Assembly: GCA_002730875.1 (NCBI GenBank)
Contig: PCBI01000015.1
Coordinates: 62,001-126,000, forward strand
Length of the DNA stretch: 64,000 nucleotides
Origin: Spirochaetaceae bacterium
GTDB lineage: Bacteria; Spirochaetota; Leptospiria; Leptospirales; Leptonemataceae
Reading direction: 5' to 3'
The translations under genes and the position numbers were made by a program. Position 1 is the stretch's first letter. Every line of letters begins with the position of its first letter. Under the pieces are notes generated by a model, which was not told the DNA's origin, searched no databases, and saw nothing but the letters and a program-made list of their open reading frames with translations. Of the stretch, positions 46,909-55,584 are shown in pieces.

Positions 46909-49071
46909 ATGACAACTACGCTGTTCCGAGCCGACTCCTTTCTCATACTCTCTTATCTGTCTTGCGCTTTATTGCTCTCTTGCCCGGAATTGCTGCAGGC
47001 CCGTCCAGTGGATCTGCCGCATGGGGCGACGGAAAGGGCCGCTATTTCGGACTCGAACATGGAATACTGGCTGGATTCCTCGCGGCAGATGCCCCTTGAT
47101 GAGGTTCGAAATCAGGAATTCAGGTCCAGGGCGGGCCTGGGTACCAGTTTTGGTCTGGGACGGGACGCTGTCTGGATCCGGTTTACGCTGCAAGCCCCGG
47201 AAAACGGCGGACGGTGGTTGCTACAGTTTGGGCATCCGCTGTACGACGAACTGGATGTCTACTTTTCGGATGGAACCAGCTACTTCACCGGTAGAGGCCG
47301 CCCGCTGGACTCGAGGCCGGTGGAGCATTCCACCTTTGTGATACCGGTGAACCTCGAGGGAGGTCAGCAGCTCCAGGTGTACGCCAGGGCTACCAGTGGC
47401 GATTCCATCAAATATCCAGTAGTGGTTTGGCAGCCCGAGGATTTCTATAAGAATACCTCCGAGTTACGACTTGTCACCGGGCTCTACTACGGAGGGATCT
47501 TCATAATCTTTTTATACAATCTACTCCTGTTCTTCTCGCTCCGGGATCGAGTGTATCTGGTGTACAGCGCCTATCTCTTATCGATTCTGTTCTTCATGGC
47601 AGCCGAGATGGGACTGATCAACCTGGCGGGTCTCGGTCTACTCCCTTACGTATCCGAACGCTCGGTGCCTCTGGGAATGGCGCTGACCCTGACATTTTTG
47701 AATCTGTTCATTCTCGATTTCCTATCCCCCGGAAAATATTCCCCCGCTCTAAAGCGGACCAATCAGATCTATCTGGTATTCTTTGTGCTTTTGATTCCGG
47801 CCTCTTTTGTACCCGCCTACCTTTATACGGTTCTGGCCGGAATTCTCGCTGTAGTGACTTATATCCCCGTATTGATGGCTACAGCCATAAAAGGGCTTCG
47901 GGCGGGTTTCCGACCGGCCCGAGTCTTTCTCCTTTCCTGGTCGGTGATGCTTGCGGGCGTGCTAATCTTTGCGGGCACCGTTCCCGGTTGGTTGCCGACG
48001 AATCTATTTACCCGGATGGCCATTCCCGTGGGACTGGTGATCCAGGTGGTATTGCTTTCTCTGGGTCTGGCGGACCGAATCCGGGAGCTAAATGCGGACC
48101 TGAATCAAGAAAGGGAATCTCTGGAGAAGCAGAAAAGCTCATTGCAAACAGTGCTGGATGAAGCTACAGCTACTGCCAATGAACTCCGGGAAGTGGCCCG
48201 GGAGCAGAGTGATCTGGTGGAGCAGCTTTCGGAAATGTCTTCGGATCAGGCTGCGGCCAGCGAAGAGGTTTCCGCGTCGATCGAGGGGCTTACCGAGGTT
48301 ACAGTACGCATACATAGCTCCATGGAGGGCCAGGCCAAATCCGGCGAGGAAATGCAGGGTAAGGTACACCAGCTTCGCAAGGCTCATGAAGCGGTGATAC
48401 AGAAAAGTCAACAGAGCAACCAATCCGTGGAGGATATGAAAGGGGTTTTCTCCGACGTCACTCGTCAGCTGGATGCGCTTCAGAATCAGATACGGGAAAT
48501 CGAGCAGGGCGGACGCTCCATTGCTGAGCTCGTTAAAGTCATTGGGGAGATCACGGAAAAAGTCAATATGCTTTCCCTGAATGCGTCCATTGAAGCGGCT
48601 CGGGCCGGCGAGTTTGGCCGCGGTTTCGAGGTTGTGGCCGATGAGGTGGGCAAGCTGGCCGAACAAACCGGCGGTCGATCCCGGGAGATTTCCTCGCGGG
48701 TGGAACAAATCCAGAAAAGCATCGTGGGCGGCACCCGTTCCACAGAATCTACAGTGAGTCTGGTCCAGAACCTGGCCAGGGATATCGAAAAGGTCCAGAG
48801 CAGTCTTTCGGAGATGGGACGTTCGGTGGTGGAGCAAAATCAGGTTGTGGATGTTCTGGAAAAGCATACCGTGCAACTGAACCAGAAATCCCGGGAGATT
48901 TCGGCGGAGGCTTCCGAACAGCTTGCCTCCATGCAGGAGGGCCGCACTACGATTCGCCGGATTTCAGATATGGCCGCCTCGCTGAACGAGGCCAATCAGA
49001 AGCTGGGCGCGATCTCCGAGAGATTACGGAACGGGGCGGAGAACCTGGCGGCTCGCATCAGCCATTCGTAA
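46909..49071 (+). CDS. 7TMR-DISM receptor fused to methyl-accepting signalling domain
   Basis: 720 residues from the ATG at 46909; the frame is open further back but crosses the opposite-strand tRNA. After a signal peptide comes a periplasmic 7TMR-DISMED2-type beta domain (VWIRFTLQAPENGGRWLLQF, LDVYFSDGTSYFTGRGRPL, PVVVWQPEDF). Seven transmembrane helices span about 195-400, starting LRLVTGLYYGGIFIIFLYNL. A coiled coil then leads to an MCP signalling hairpin ([35 protein letters not shown]). DISM receptors more often end in kinases or cyclases. There is no pentapeptide tether. It presumably senses a periplasmic ligand, perhaps a carbohydrate, and feeds a CheA. Confidence 0.9.
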   Translation: MTTTLFRADSFLILSYLSCALLLSCPELLQARPVDLPHGATERAAISDSNMEYWLDSSRQMPLDEVRNQEFRSRAGLGTSFGLGRDAVWIRFTLQAPENGGRWLLQFGHPLYDELDVYFSDGTSYFTGRGRPLDSRPVEHSTFVIPVNLEGGQQLQVYARATSGDSIKYPVVVWQPEDFYKNTSELRLVTGLYYGGIFIIFLYNLLLFFSLRDRVYLVYSAYLLSILFFMAAEMGLINLAGLGLLPYVSERSVPLGMALTLTFLNLFILDFLSPGKYSPALKRTNQIYLVFFVLLIPASFVPAYLYTVLAGILAVVTYIPVLMATAIKGLRAGFRPARVFLLSWSVMLAGVLIFAGTVPGWLPTNLFTRMAIPVGLVIQVVLLSLGLADRIRELNADLNQERESLEKQKSSLQTVLDEATATANELREVAREQSDLVEQLSEMSSDQAAASEEVSASIEGLTEVTVRIHSSMEGQAKSGEEMQGKVHQLRKAHEAVIQKSQQSNQSVEDMKGVFSDVTRQLDALQNQIREIEQGGRSIAELVKVIGEITEKVNMLSLNASIEAARAGEFGRGFEVVADEVGKLAEQTGGRSREISSRVEQIQKSIVGGTRSTESTVSLVQNLARDIEKVQSSLSEMGRSVVEQNQVVDVLEKHTVQLNQKSREISAEASEQLASMQEGRTTIRRISDMAASLNEANQKLGAISERLRNGAENLAARISHS

Positions 49072-49093
49072 GACAGGTTGCCAGAAAAAAAGA

Positions 49094-49115
49094 AAGCCGA
49101 CCCCTGGGCCGGCTT
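49094..49115. terminator. Terminator between the DISM receptor and serA
   Basis: AAGCCG (49094-49099) pairs with CGGCTT (49110-49115) across a GC-rich interior. On the minus strand the hairpin is followed by a U-rich run (from the A-run 49084-49093), so it mainly serves serA, whose stop is at 49148. It can also end the receptor transcript. Confidence 0.75.
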
Positions 49116-49147
49116 CCGTTTGCTCGAATTTCTGGCGGAGGAACTAA

Positions 49148-50746
49148 TCAGCCTTCGCGCAAGTCCACCTGGGTGGCGCTTACAATGTGGCTTAGCTCGT
49201 TCATTCGCTTTAGCTGATCGGCAGTAAGGAGATCGTCCACAACAAGAACCGATCGAGCGTTACCGCCTTTCTTGCGCGCCAGCTCGATGCTGGCGATGTT
49301 TACATTCTCCTGTCCCAGGAAAGAACCAATGGCGCCCACAACGCCGGGCACATCGTTGTTTTCGCAGAGGATCAGGATACCTTCGGGCTTGAACTCGATG
49401 GGCAGATCGTTCATGGAAACCACCAGCGGGTCCGAGTTGATTGCCGTGTACTTCAGGGTAGCCGTCTTTCCGGAAGTAGCTTCCAGCTTGATGTCTACGC
49501 TGCTTTTGTAGGTATCTGGATCTTCGGTCTTGTTTTCATGTACGCGAATCCCTCGCTCTTTTGCAAAAACGGGAGCGTTTACATAGTTGAGTTGATCGTC
49601 GCCCAGAGCAACGCTCAGTACGCCTTTCAAAATGGCCGTGGTAACCGGATCGCATTTGTACTCGGCCAGGGTTCCTTTATAGTTCAGTTCTACTGTTTTA
49701 ACATCGCCGCCCACGAAATGCGCCAGAAGCTTGCCGGCTTTCTCGCCGCCTTGAAAGAAAGGCTTCAGATAATCCAGGCTGTCTGGATCGATGGACGGGA
49801 AGTTTAATGCATTTCTGGCTACGCCAGTATCGAAGAATTCGATGAGCTCATCGATGGACTCCATGGCTACAGCAAATTCGGCTTCGCCGGTGGATGCCCC
49901 CAGGTGTGGAGTAAGGATCACGTTGTCCATGCCGATAAGCGGGAAATCCGCCGGTATAGGCTCGGTAGTGAACACATCCAGGGCTGCCCCTGCAATCTGA
50001 CCGGATTTGAGCCCCTCTACCAGGGCTTCCTCGTTGTAGATGCCGCCACGGGCGCAGTTGATGACTCGCACGCCTTTCTTTAGATCTTTCAAGTTGTCTT
50101 TGTTAATAAGATCTCGTGTAGTATCCGTTAGAGGAGTGTGGACGGTAATGAAATCTGCCTGCTTGATCAGGTCCTCTTTGGACACAATGTCGATTTCCAG
50201 ATGCGATAGCGCCTCCGCCGGGATGTAGGGATCAAAGCCAAGAACATTCATTTTGAGTCCTTTGGCTCGTTTCACCACTTCCTTTCCGATTCGTCCCAGG
50301 CCTACAACGCCCAGGGTTTTACCGGTAAGTTCCGTTCCTTTGAACTTCTTTTTCTCCCATTTGCCTTCATGCATGGATTGATTGGCCTGAGGAATGTTCC
50401 GGGCCATGGATGTCAGAAGTGAAATGGCCTGCTCGGCGGTAGATACCGAGTTTCCGCCGGGTGCATTCATTACGATGATGCCGCGTCGGGATGCTTCTGG
50501 AATGTCTATGTTATCTACACCGACTCCGGCTCGAATGATGAGCTTCAGCTTGGATGCCTTTTCGATAACTTCCTTATCTGCCTTTGTGGCAGACCGAATG
50601 ATCAGCGCCTCGGCCTGACCAATTACTGAGAGCATTTCCTCCCGGGAGTGTCCTTCTTTGTATATAACCTCAAATTTTCCCGAGGATTTTAATCGCTCTA
50701 CACCTTCTTTATCAAACTTGTCTGAAATTAAGACTGTATGTTGCAT
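49148..50746 (-). CDS. serA: D-3-phosphoglycerate dehydrogenase
   Basis: 532 residues, the long SerA type. The substrate/nucleotide fold has [13 protein letters not shown], the catalytic Arg in [10 protein letters not shown], Glu in [11 protein letters not shown] and His in [12 protein letters not shown]. An intervening domain (about 320-450) and a C-terminal ACT domain ([20 protein letters not shown]) follow; ACT domains bind serine for feedback inhibition in this family. It catalyses the first step of serine synthesis from 3-phosphoglycerate. It appears to be monocistronic. Confidence 0.97.
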   Translation of the reverse strand: MQHTVLISDKFDKEGVERLKSSGKFEVIYKEGHSREEMLSVIGQAEALIIRSATKADKEVIEKASKLKLIIRAGVGVDNIDIPEASRRGIIVMNAPGGNSVSTAEQAISLLTSMARNIPQANQSMHEGKWEKKKFKGTELTGKTLGVVGLGRIGKEVVKRAKGLKMNVLGFDPYIPAEALSHLEIDIVSKEDLIKQADFITVHTPLTDTTRDLINKDNLKDLKKGVRVINCARGGIYNEEALVEGLKSGQIAGAALDVFTTEPIPADFPLIGMDNVILTPHLGASTGEAEFAVAMESIDELIEFFDTGVARNALNFPSIDPDSLDYLKPFFQGGEKAGKLLAHFVGGDVKTVELNYKGTLAEYKCDPVTTAILKGVLSVALGDDQLNYVNAPVFAKERGIRVHENKTEDPDTYKSSVDIKLEATSGKTATLKYTAINSDPLVVSMNDLPIEFKPEGILILCENNDVPGVVGAIGSFLGQENVNIASIELARKKGGNARSVLVVDDLLTADQLKRMNELSHIVSATQVDLREG

Positions 50747-50883
50747 ACCATGTCAGTATTTTGCACCGCACCCAGGCTTGCAACCGGAATGAGGGGAGCA
50801 GGCCTGGACGGCCTGGAATGCCGCGTCAGTCGGAGATAGTGCTGCCGCGCGCGGTGGCCGTGGGCCGCGTTCGCCGCGGGCGT

Positions 50884-51058
50884 GGTTCGTGTAACGGCGG
50901 CCGGAAGGTTTTAAGGCGAACCGGCTGGGTGGTGGCGTCTTCGGCGGGGTTCGTATAAGGGCGGCGAGCTTTAAGGCGAACCGGCGCCGTTCACCGCGGG
51001 CTGGAATTCGGCTAGCTGCGGCTGACAGGTTTTTACGGCAAACCGACCGGGTGGTGCC
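50884..51058. repeat. Three imperfect GC-rich repeats in the serA/paraoxonase spacer
   Basis: Units start near 50884, 50948 and 51004. Each has a TTCG left part, a GCGGC centre, a T-rich TTTTA/TTTAAGGC segment and an AACCG right part; units 1 and 3 also share GGGTGGTG. In units 1 and 2, GGTTCG (50884, 50948) pairs exactly with CGAACC (50917-50922, 50977-50982), so each could form a stem-loop. The flank (50860-50885) repeats TTCGCCGCGGG-like sequence. They look like a small family of interspersed palindromic repeats. The rest of 50747-51106 holds nothing else. Confidence 0.6.
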
Positions 51059-51106
51059 CCGACCGCATACCTGAAGTCAGTTGTTCTGGTCGTTGCCTGG
51101 CTGCGA

Positions 51107-52408
51107 CTACTGCCCGGGGAGTTGGCAGCGCAGGAGGAACGGTTCAAACACCTGAGAAATAAACAACTGTTCCTTGTAAATGAAGGCTCCCGAAGCGGCG
51201 GACAGTTCCTTGCCCGAATTGGCGTACACCGCTTCCGCGGCGCCGCTATCAATTTGAACGCTGTAGATTACCGATGGAGATTCGTTCGACCCATTCGATA
51301 CGTGCCGGAGAAACGCCAGGGCGCTGGGATGCGAAGCCACAAGAAGCTTCTGGCCGTGGCCCACAAAAAACAGGTTATCCAGTATGGGGGCTTCGAAAAT
51401 CCGTTTGCGGTCTACCAGTCGGCCGCTGTCATCACGATGAAAAACGTATAGGCTGTTACCCCGGCTGGTAGATACAAATACCGTGCCGGAATCGCCTTTG
51501 CCATCGGGACTTCTCTGAATGGCAACTCCGTTGGCCGAGGCCAGTTCTTCCGCAGCCAGAATGCAATCTTCCCGGGTTGAGGCGGGGGCAGCCAGTGGGC
51601 CGGGCTGAATGCTGCTTGCCTTGCAGTGAACTACCGAGGACCAGGACAGGGACAGAGCCATTTCCATCAGGCTACCGCGATTACGTGAATCGTTGGAAAC
51701 ATAGAAGCTACCCGTTGCATCAATGGCCAGGTCGTTGGGCGAAAAAAAGAATTCCGAAGCTACGGATCCCAGGTAGTCCAGGGCCTCCGGGAGTATTCGA
51801 TACACAAGTATGTGCTGGGCGCCGTCCACTTCGTCTGAGCCGTGGCTGATGACATACAACAGGTGTTGACCATCCACTTCTCGAACGTCCATACCGTGGG
51901 GCGCAAAGAAAAGCCCTTCCGGTTCGCCGCGGCGGGGCAGCGCTTGCGCTGCGTAGCCAGATCCAGGATCAAGATCCACTTCAAAGATTTCCCCGGGTTG
52001 CCATTCTCGGCGTTCATGGCTGGATACCAGGATGCGCGGGGAACCTGGACCTCCCGAAAGGTCCAGGGCAAAGTCTTCCGGACCCGGTCCCACCGGAATT
52101 CTCTGGCACTGGTTTTCCGGCGCCTCGGGCAGGCTTGCGCATCCGAAAAGGAGTCCAATGAGCGCTGTACAGGCAATGAGTCCGCGGGTCCGTCCCTGGC
52201 GGACCGAGTTGAAACGGAAACCAGTGAAATTGAAGAAAGGTTGGCTCAAACGCTTGAGCGTTGATTCTAATTGAGCCTTTGTCCACGAAACCGGAACTCC
52301 GGATCCTCTTGCATCCTGTCGTATCAAGTATTCATTAACGGGTAGTTGATTCTTTCGCATCCTGAGCCATCCAAACATTGATTCTATTTCCGCCGATGGG
52401 CATGCCAT
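51107..52408 (-). CDS. Paraoxonase/arylesterase-like lipoprotein
   Basis: A beta-propeller of the PON (paraoxonase) family. GPEDFALDLSG near the start, FAPHGMDV, FFSPNDLAIDATGSFYVSND (calcium-binding Asn), the LSLSWSSVVHC segment, ASANGVAIQRSPDG (second Asn) and APILDNLFF (Asp-Asn) follow the PON1 calcium-site order. Eukaryotic PONs hydrolyse lactones and aryl esters. A hydrophobic stretch with lipobox (ALIGLLFGC, residue 90 of this frame) indicates a lipoprotein. The n-region would be too long, so the true start probably lies downstream (a TTG at 52249 is one candidate). Confidence 0.8.
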   Translation of the reverse strand: MACPSAEIESMFGWLRMRKNQLPVNEYLIRQDARGSGVPVSWTKAQLESTLKRLSQPFFNFTGFRFNSVRQGRTRGLIACTALIGLLFGCASLPEAPENQCQRIPVGPGPEDFALDLSGGPGSPRILVSSHERREWQPGEIFEVDLDPGSGYAAQALPRRGEPEGLFFAPHGMDVREVDGQHLLYVISHGSDEVDGAQHILVYRILPEALDYLGSVASEFFFSPNDLAIDATGSFYVSNDSRNRGSLMEMALSLSWSSVVHCKASSIQPGPLAAPASTREDCILAAEELASANGVAIQRSPDGKGDSGTVFVSTSRGNSLYVFHRDDSGRLVDRKRIFEAPILDNLFFVGHGQKLLVASHPSALAFLRHVSNGSNESPSVIYSVQIDSGAAEAVYANSGKELSAASGAFIYKEQLFISQVFEPFLLRCQLPGQ

Positions 52409-52527
52409 CGGCCCCGGTTCCGGTAGACCTTTCTCTCAAATTCTTCCACGGACTCAAGACGAATAGACTTTTTATTTCGCGGGGGCCTTATCCGCATGTC
52501 CTGGACATTATCAATGGGGCTTTGATC

Positions 52528-53514
52528 TCAGCGCCCAAAGAAGCGCATAAATCGCCGCCAGGCCGTGGGCCGGGGGGGGATGGACATATCCTGGAGAGTG
52601 TCCTCGATAAAATCTTCCAGAAAGCGAAACACCTTGTCTCTGGCATACTTGTGTGTAGGTAAAACGTGTCTTGTAGTGCCATCCATGGGTAGTTGAAACA
52701 TGCAGGCTCGCTTCTCTCGACTATTGATCCTGGAATAGATGTAGTATTGATTCTCCGAGTTGACTGTTTCGTCGTTTTGACTCATTACAAGACAGCAGGG
52801 ACTGGTGATCAACGGTAACCTGCGTCTTATCCCGCGAAAAGCGCGTTTAAAGCTGTGTAAAGGGCCCAGTGGATAAACAAAGCGGTAGCCGATCCAGGGA
52901 TTGGATTCGCTGACCTCATCCGGTAGCTTCTTATCCAGCTTGATGATGTCGGTAAATATGCGAGCGAATCCAGTGAGCATGAGACTGAAGTCATGGAGGA
53001 TCATACGCCCGTTGAAGTAGCCGTTAAAGAAAGCCGGCGCCGAAACGAGCACCAGGCCGGAGCAGGGAGCGCGCAGCGAGTTGCGGCTGGCCACGTCCAT
53101 GGCCAGGGTGCCGCCCATGGAGAATCCGACTATAAACACTTCTTTGTATCTGCGCCGGCATTCATGGTACAGATGGTTAACGTATCTCAGATAATGATAG
53201 TACCGGGTTTTCTGCATTTCTTCCGGATCGGTGCCGTGGCCCGGTAGGAGCGGACCCACAGCGGTATGACCCAGGGAATGGAAAAACTCCCCCAGTGGTC
53301 GGGTGTTGTAGGCGGAACCGGCGAAACCGTGAATTACAAGAAAGCAAACGTCTGTATTGCCTTTGAACTCCCAGGGCTCGGCGCCGGGCAGTATCCGATC
53401 TGGATCCGGAAGGCCTGGATACGGGACTTCCGGTTCCGGCAAACCGTAGTAACCAATCACAAAAACGCCTACGATAACGGCCGCCAGGCCACTTGCTATC
53501 CAGAGTGCGATCAC
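52528..53514 (-). CDS. Alpha/beta hydrolase, carboxylesterase/lipase type
   Basis: 328 residues. An N-terminal membrane anchor (ALWIASGLAAVIVGVFVIGY) precedes an alpha/beta hydrolase core. The core has the oxyanion motif LVIHGFAGSAYNTRPL, LPGHGTDPEEM and the nucleophile Ser132 in IVGFSMGGTLAMD. Candidate Asp (VMSQNDETVNSENQ) and His (GTTRHVLPTHKYA) complete the triad. The pattern resembles monoacylglycerol lipase/carboxylesterase Est30-like enzymes. It is membrane-tethered, and the substrate is unknown. It is divergent from the RHH/PIN pair, with a spacer of 116 bases. Confidence 0.88.
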   Translation of the reverse strand: MIALWIASGLAAVIVGVFVIGYYGLPEPEVPYPGLPDPDRILPGAEPWEFKGNTDVCFLVIHGFAGSAYNTRPLGEFFHSLGHTAVGPLLPGHGTDPEEMQKTRYYHYLRYVNHLYHECRRRYKEVFIVGFSMGGTLAMDVASRNSLRAPCSGLVLVSAPAFFNGYFNGRMILHDFSLMLTGFARIFTDIIKLDKKLPDEVSESNPWIGYRFVYPLGPLHSFKRAFRGIRRRLPLITSPCCLVMSQNDETVNSENQYYIYSRINSREKRACMFQLPMDGTTRHVLPTHKYARDKVFRFLEDFIEDTLQDMSIPPRPTAWRRFMRFFGR

Positions 53515-53624
53515 AGGGTAAAGGGACGGCCAGGCGGGCCTGGTAGCAAGGAAATTAAACGGCGGATCGGCGTGGATATCGGGTTTCGTATTGTTCTTTT
53601 CCTGCTATGGGACGGTAACAATCT

Positions 53625-53638
53625 GGGACCGTGGTCCC
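53625..53638. promoter_or_regulatory. Palindrome at the start of the RHH gene
   Basis: GGGACC-GT-GGTCCC, a perfect 14-base palindrome that overlaps the GTG start codon (53631). Ribbon-helix-helix antitoxins usually bind such palindromes to repress their own operon, so this is a candidate autoregulatory operator. Confidence 0.45.
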
Positions 53639-53903
53639 TGAATCGGAATACCAGGAAAATGAAAAGAAGCTGAAGAGATTGCATATGCTGGTTCCGGATT
53701 CGGAGTGGCGTCATCTCAAGGAGTTGGCCGACCGGCGACAGGTCTCCGTTTCCGAGCTGGTACGTTCGGCCTACCAGGATCTGTACTGGCCGCGCAGCCG
53801 TCTGCGCGCGCTGCAGATTCTGGATCGCTGGGATGCCCGCCCGCCCATTTCGCAAGATACCCTGGAGGAAATAAACAATCTTCTGGAGCGCAGGCCAAAA
53901 TGA
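53631..53903 (+). CDS. Ribbon-helix-helix antitoxin-like protein
   Basis: 90 residues from a GTG. Residues of about 14-50 form a CopG/Arc-type ribbon-helix-helix: strand KRLHMLVP, helix DSEWRHLKELADRRQ, turn VSVS, helix ELVRSAYQDLYW. An ATG at 53685 would remove most of the DNA-binding strand, so the GTG start is preferred. The C-terminal part (PPISQDTLEEINNLLER) could wrap a partner. It overlaps the PIN-like gene by 4 bases (ATGA), the usual antitoxin-toxin arrangement. Confidence 0.75.
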   Translation: MVPESEYQENEKKLKRLHMLVPDSEWRHLKELADRRQVSVSELVRSAYQDLYWPRSRLRALQILDRWDARPPISQDTLEEINNLLERRPK

Positions 53904-54307
53904 CGAAGCAATACTATCTCGATCCTTCGTACTTTTTTTTTCTGGCTTCCGCCGGGCCATCAGCCGCCGAGGCCCGTAGAGATCTCAAGGCAATAATGAA
54001 ACAGGGAGCCACTCTGTTCAGTTCAACGCTCGCTCTCATTCAGCTTCAGGAAATTCTTGAGCAGGTCGGAATGGAAAAGGCCGCCTCTGATTCTATCCTG
54101 GATGAATTCGACGAACTATGCGCCGAATTGATTCCTTTTGAGAGGTCCCACTGGCAGAAGGGGCGGGCCCTGTCCGCGGAAAAAGGGTTACCCATCTATC
54201 TGTGTTGTCATGCCGCTATTGCGCGCGATTACGGCGTTTCGTACATCTATACGCGATCGTCGCAGTACAGGAAAATCCCGGGAATCGTGGCCCTGGGTCT
54301 CTCCTGA
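53900..54307 (+). CDS. PIN-domain protein with missing catalytic residues
   Basis: 135 residues from the ATG at 53900 (MTKQYYLDPSYFFFL). The order of elements is that of VapC-type PIN toxins: YLDPS with Asp8, a helix with Glu52 (LIQLQEILEQV), and the terminal KGLPIYLCCHAAIARDYG...YTRSSQYRKIPGI. In active PIN nucleases the last part reads DALHLAtA...TxDxxF. Here the first Asp is absent (LCCH, 101-104) and TRSS (118-121) replaces TxD. It may be an inactive or reshaped PIN. It is translationally coupled to the RHH gene. Confidence 0.72.
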   Translation: MTKQYYLDPSYFFFLASAGPSAAEARRDLKAIMKQGATLFSSTLALIQLQEILEQVGMEKAASDSILDEFDELCAELIPFERSHWQKGRALSAEKGLPIYLCCHAAIARDYGVSYIYTRSSQYRKIPGIVALGLS

Positions 54308-54859
54308 CTATTCCACCGGATTGTCGGAAGGATCGGGCGGCGTAAGGTCCAGTTCCTGGAAGAAGTCATCCGGGCTTCGTTCGATGACAGGAAAGCTGCT
54401 TTCGTTCAGATGGAGTTCCAGTCCATCGGCCTTTTCCTCGAGATCTTTGTGCAGCGAGGCCATGCAAGGGCCGGTAAGCCTGGCCGGGATGGCCCTGGAA
54501 GAGCCTTCCGTTTGCACCAGAGTCCATAGAGTGGAATCGTCTTTGTAGAAGAGAACCGTTGGCCGGGTATTGGCCTGATCGCCAATCCAAACCGGATCCA
54601 GAGCTAACTCGATATCGCATTCCAGATAGGCTTTCAAGGAATTGCTAATGCTACTGATCTGAAAAGGGAAGCCCGCTACTCCCTGGATATAGCCTTCTTC
54701 TTTTCTTTCGCCAAATCTGTTCTCTATGTAATAGAGACCTTCTTTGTCGCGTTTCAGGTTTTGTTTGAAGTAGTTCAGTATAGACTGGTTGTCTATAGGG
54801 TTCGACCGGAAATACCATACTCCGGCCTGGTTTACGTATACTTCCGGCCTGGTGCGCAT
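54308..54859 (-). CDS. Hypothetical protein, DUF1285-like
   Basis: 183 residues with no signal peptide. The opening GVWYFRSNPIDNQSILNYFKQNLKRD followed by EGLYYIENRFGER resembles DUF1285 proteins (Trp-x-Tyr/Phe, Pro-Ile, then one helix and a Tyr-rich strand). I make this match by eye with modest confidence. The C-terminal 30 residues are acidic and Pro-rich. The start codon directly abuts the stop of the preceding lipoprotein gene (no bases between), so the two are translationally linked. The function is unknown. Confidence 0.6.
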   Translation of the reverse strand: MRTRPEVYVNQAGVWYFRSNPIDNQSILNYFKQNLKRDKEGLYYIENRFGERKEEGYIQGVAGFPFQISSISNSLKAYLECDIELALDPVWIGDQANTRPTVLFYKDDSTLWTLVQTEGSSRAIPARLTGPCMASLHKDLEEKADGLELHLNESSFPVIERSPDDFFQELDLTPPDPSDNPVE

Positions 54860-55318
54860 TCAATCCCCTGCAGAATCATAATATAGATGCAACTCCATTA
54901 TTCCTACTCTTTTTTGGAGAGACTCCCCTCGCTGCACCTTGTTGGAATGCATGGATTTATTCTGTACCTGATATAACTCCTGGGTTTGTACGCTGGCGTT
55001 GCTAATGCAGGCAAAGTTGGAGCCCCGGTCTTCCATCTCAGATTTGATATAGCTTCTGAATCCGGGATTGCTCAGATCCCCCTGGAAGTTACGTATTGTA
55101 AGCGTGCCCAGAAATACGCCTCTGGGGCTAAAGCAGGTTTCCCGAATCTCAGTTTCGGCTACTGTCAGGGGCCTTCGTCCGGGATAATCGGGATGAGGCC
55201 TGAAGTCCGCAGTATAGCATCCGGAGAAAAAAATGCTTCCCAGGGCAATGGAAAGAGTAACTGTGCTTACCTGTCTTATGCCACGAAGTTCCGAAAAGAA
55301 AGATAAAGGCTCCAGCAT
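54860..55318 (-). CDS. Putative lipoprotein, unknown function
   Basis: 152 residues if started at the ATG at 55318 (a longer frame begins at 55354). A hydrophobic segment ends in a lipobox-like SIFFSGC. The mature part starts PHPDYPGRRPLTVAETEIRE and has two further Cys (RETCFSPRG, NFACISNAS), possibly a disulfide. No family was recognised. Its 5' end overlaps the plus-strand gene beginning at 55278. It is followed immediately by the DUF1285-like gene. Confidence 0.6.
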   Translation of the reverse strand: MLEPLSFFSELRGIRQVSTVTLSIALGSIFFSGCYTADFRPHPDYPGRRPLTVAETEIRETCFSPRGVFLGTLTIRNFQGDLSNPGFRSYIKSEMEDRGSNFACISNASVQTQELYQVQNKSMHSNKVQRGESLQKRVGIMELHLYYDSAGD

Positions 55319-55547
55319 ACTTACACTGCTTGTGCCGGTTGTTGCTGAAGTCATCCCTATTTTTTTTCAGGCATGGCAGCACAGTCAATCCGGGCCCGCA
55401 GTGGATAAGCTGGAAGAGGAAAATCTCAAGCTGAGCCGTAGAATCAATGAACTGGAAAAGAAAACTCGCTGGATGCAATACTTTATTATTGCTATTGGTT
55501 TGTTTTTCTCCGCTTTTCTGATTCTATTCGTATTGCGAGGATCCTGA
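55278..55547 (+). CDS. Small membrane protein with coiled coil
   Basis: 89 residues from the ATG at 55278. A hydrophobic amphipathic stretch ([18 protein letters not shown]) is followed by a coiled coil ([21 protein letters not shown]) and a C-terminal transmembrane helix ([20 protein letters not shown]). There is no recognised family. Its start lies antisense within the 5' end of the lipoprotein gene, and no ribosome binding site is clear. The composition nevertheless looks like a true protein. The stop codon falls inside the first unit of a 24-base duplication. Confidence 0.5.
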   Translation: MPRSSEKKDKGSSILTLLVPVVAEVIPIFFQAWQHSQSGPAVDKLEEENLKLSRRINELEKKTRWMQYFIIAIGLFFSAFLILFVLRGS

Positions 55548-55584
55548 ATCCCTAAACACTGAGGATCCTGAATCCGGAAACACT
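55537..55584. repeat. 24-base tandem duplication before a start codon
   Basis: Two adjacent 24-base units (55537-55560 and 55561-55584) share GAGGATCCTGAATCC and end in AAACACT, with two or three differences. The first contains the stop codon of the upstream gene. The second carries GGAAACACT directly before the next ATG (55585) and may supply its ribosome binding site. Confidence 0.8.

Noticed and set aside
48139..48876. Minus-strand open frame of 245 codons
   Set aside because: Antisense shadow of the receptor signalling domain, which is biased in codon use.
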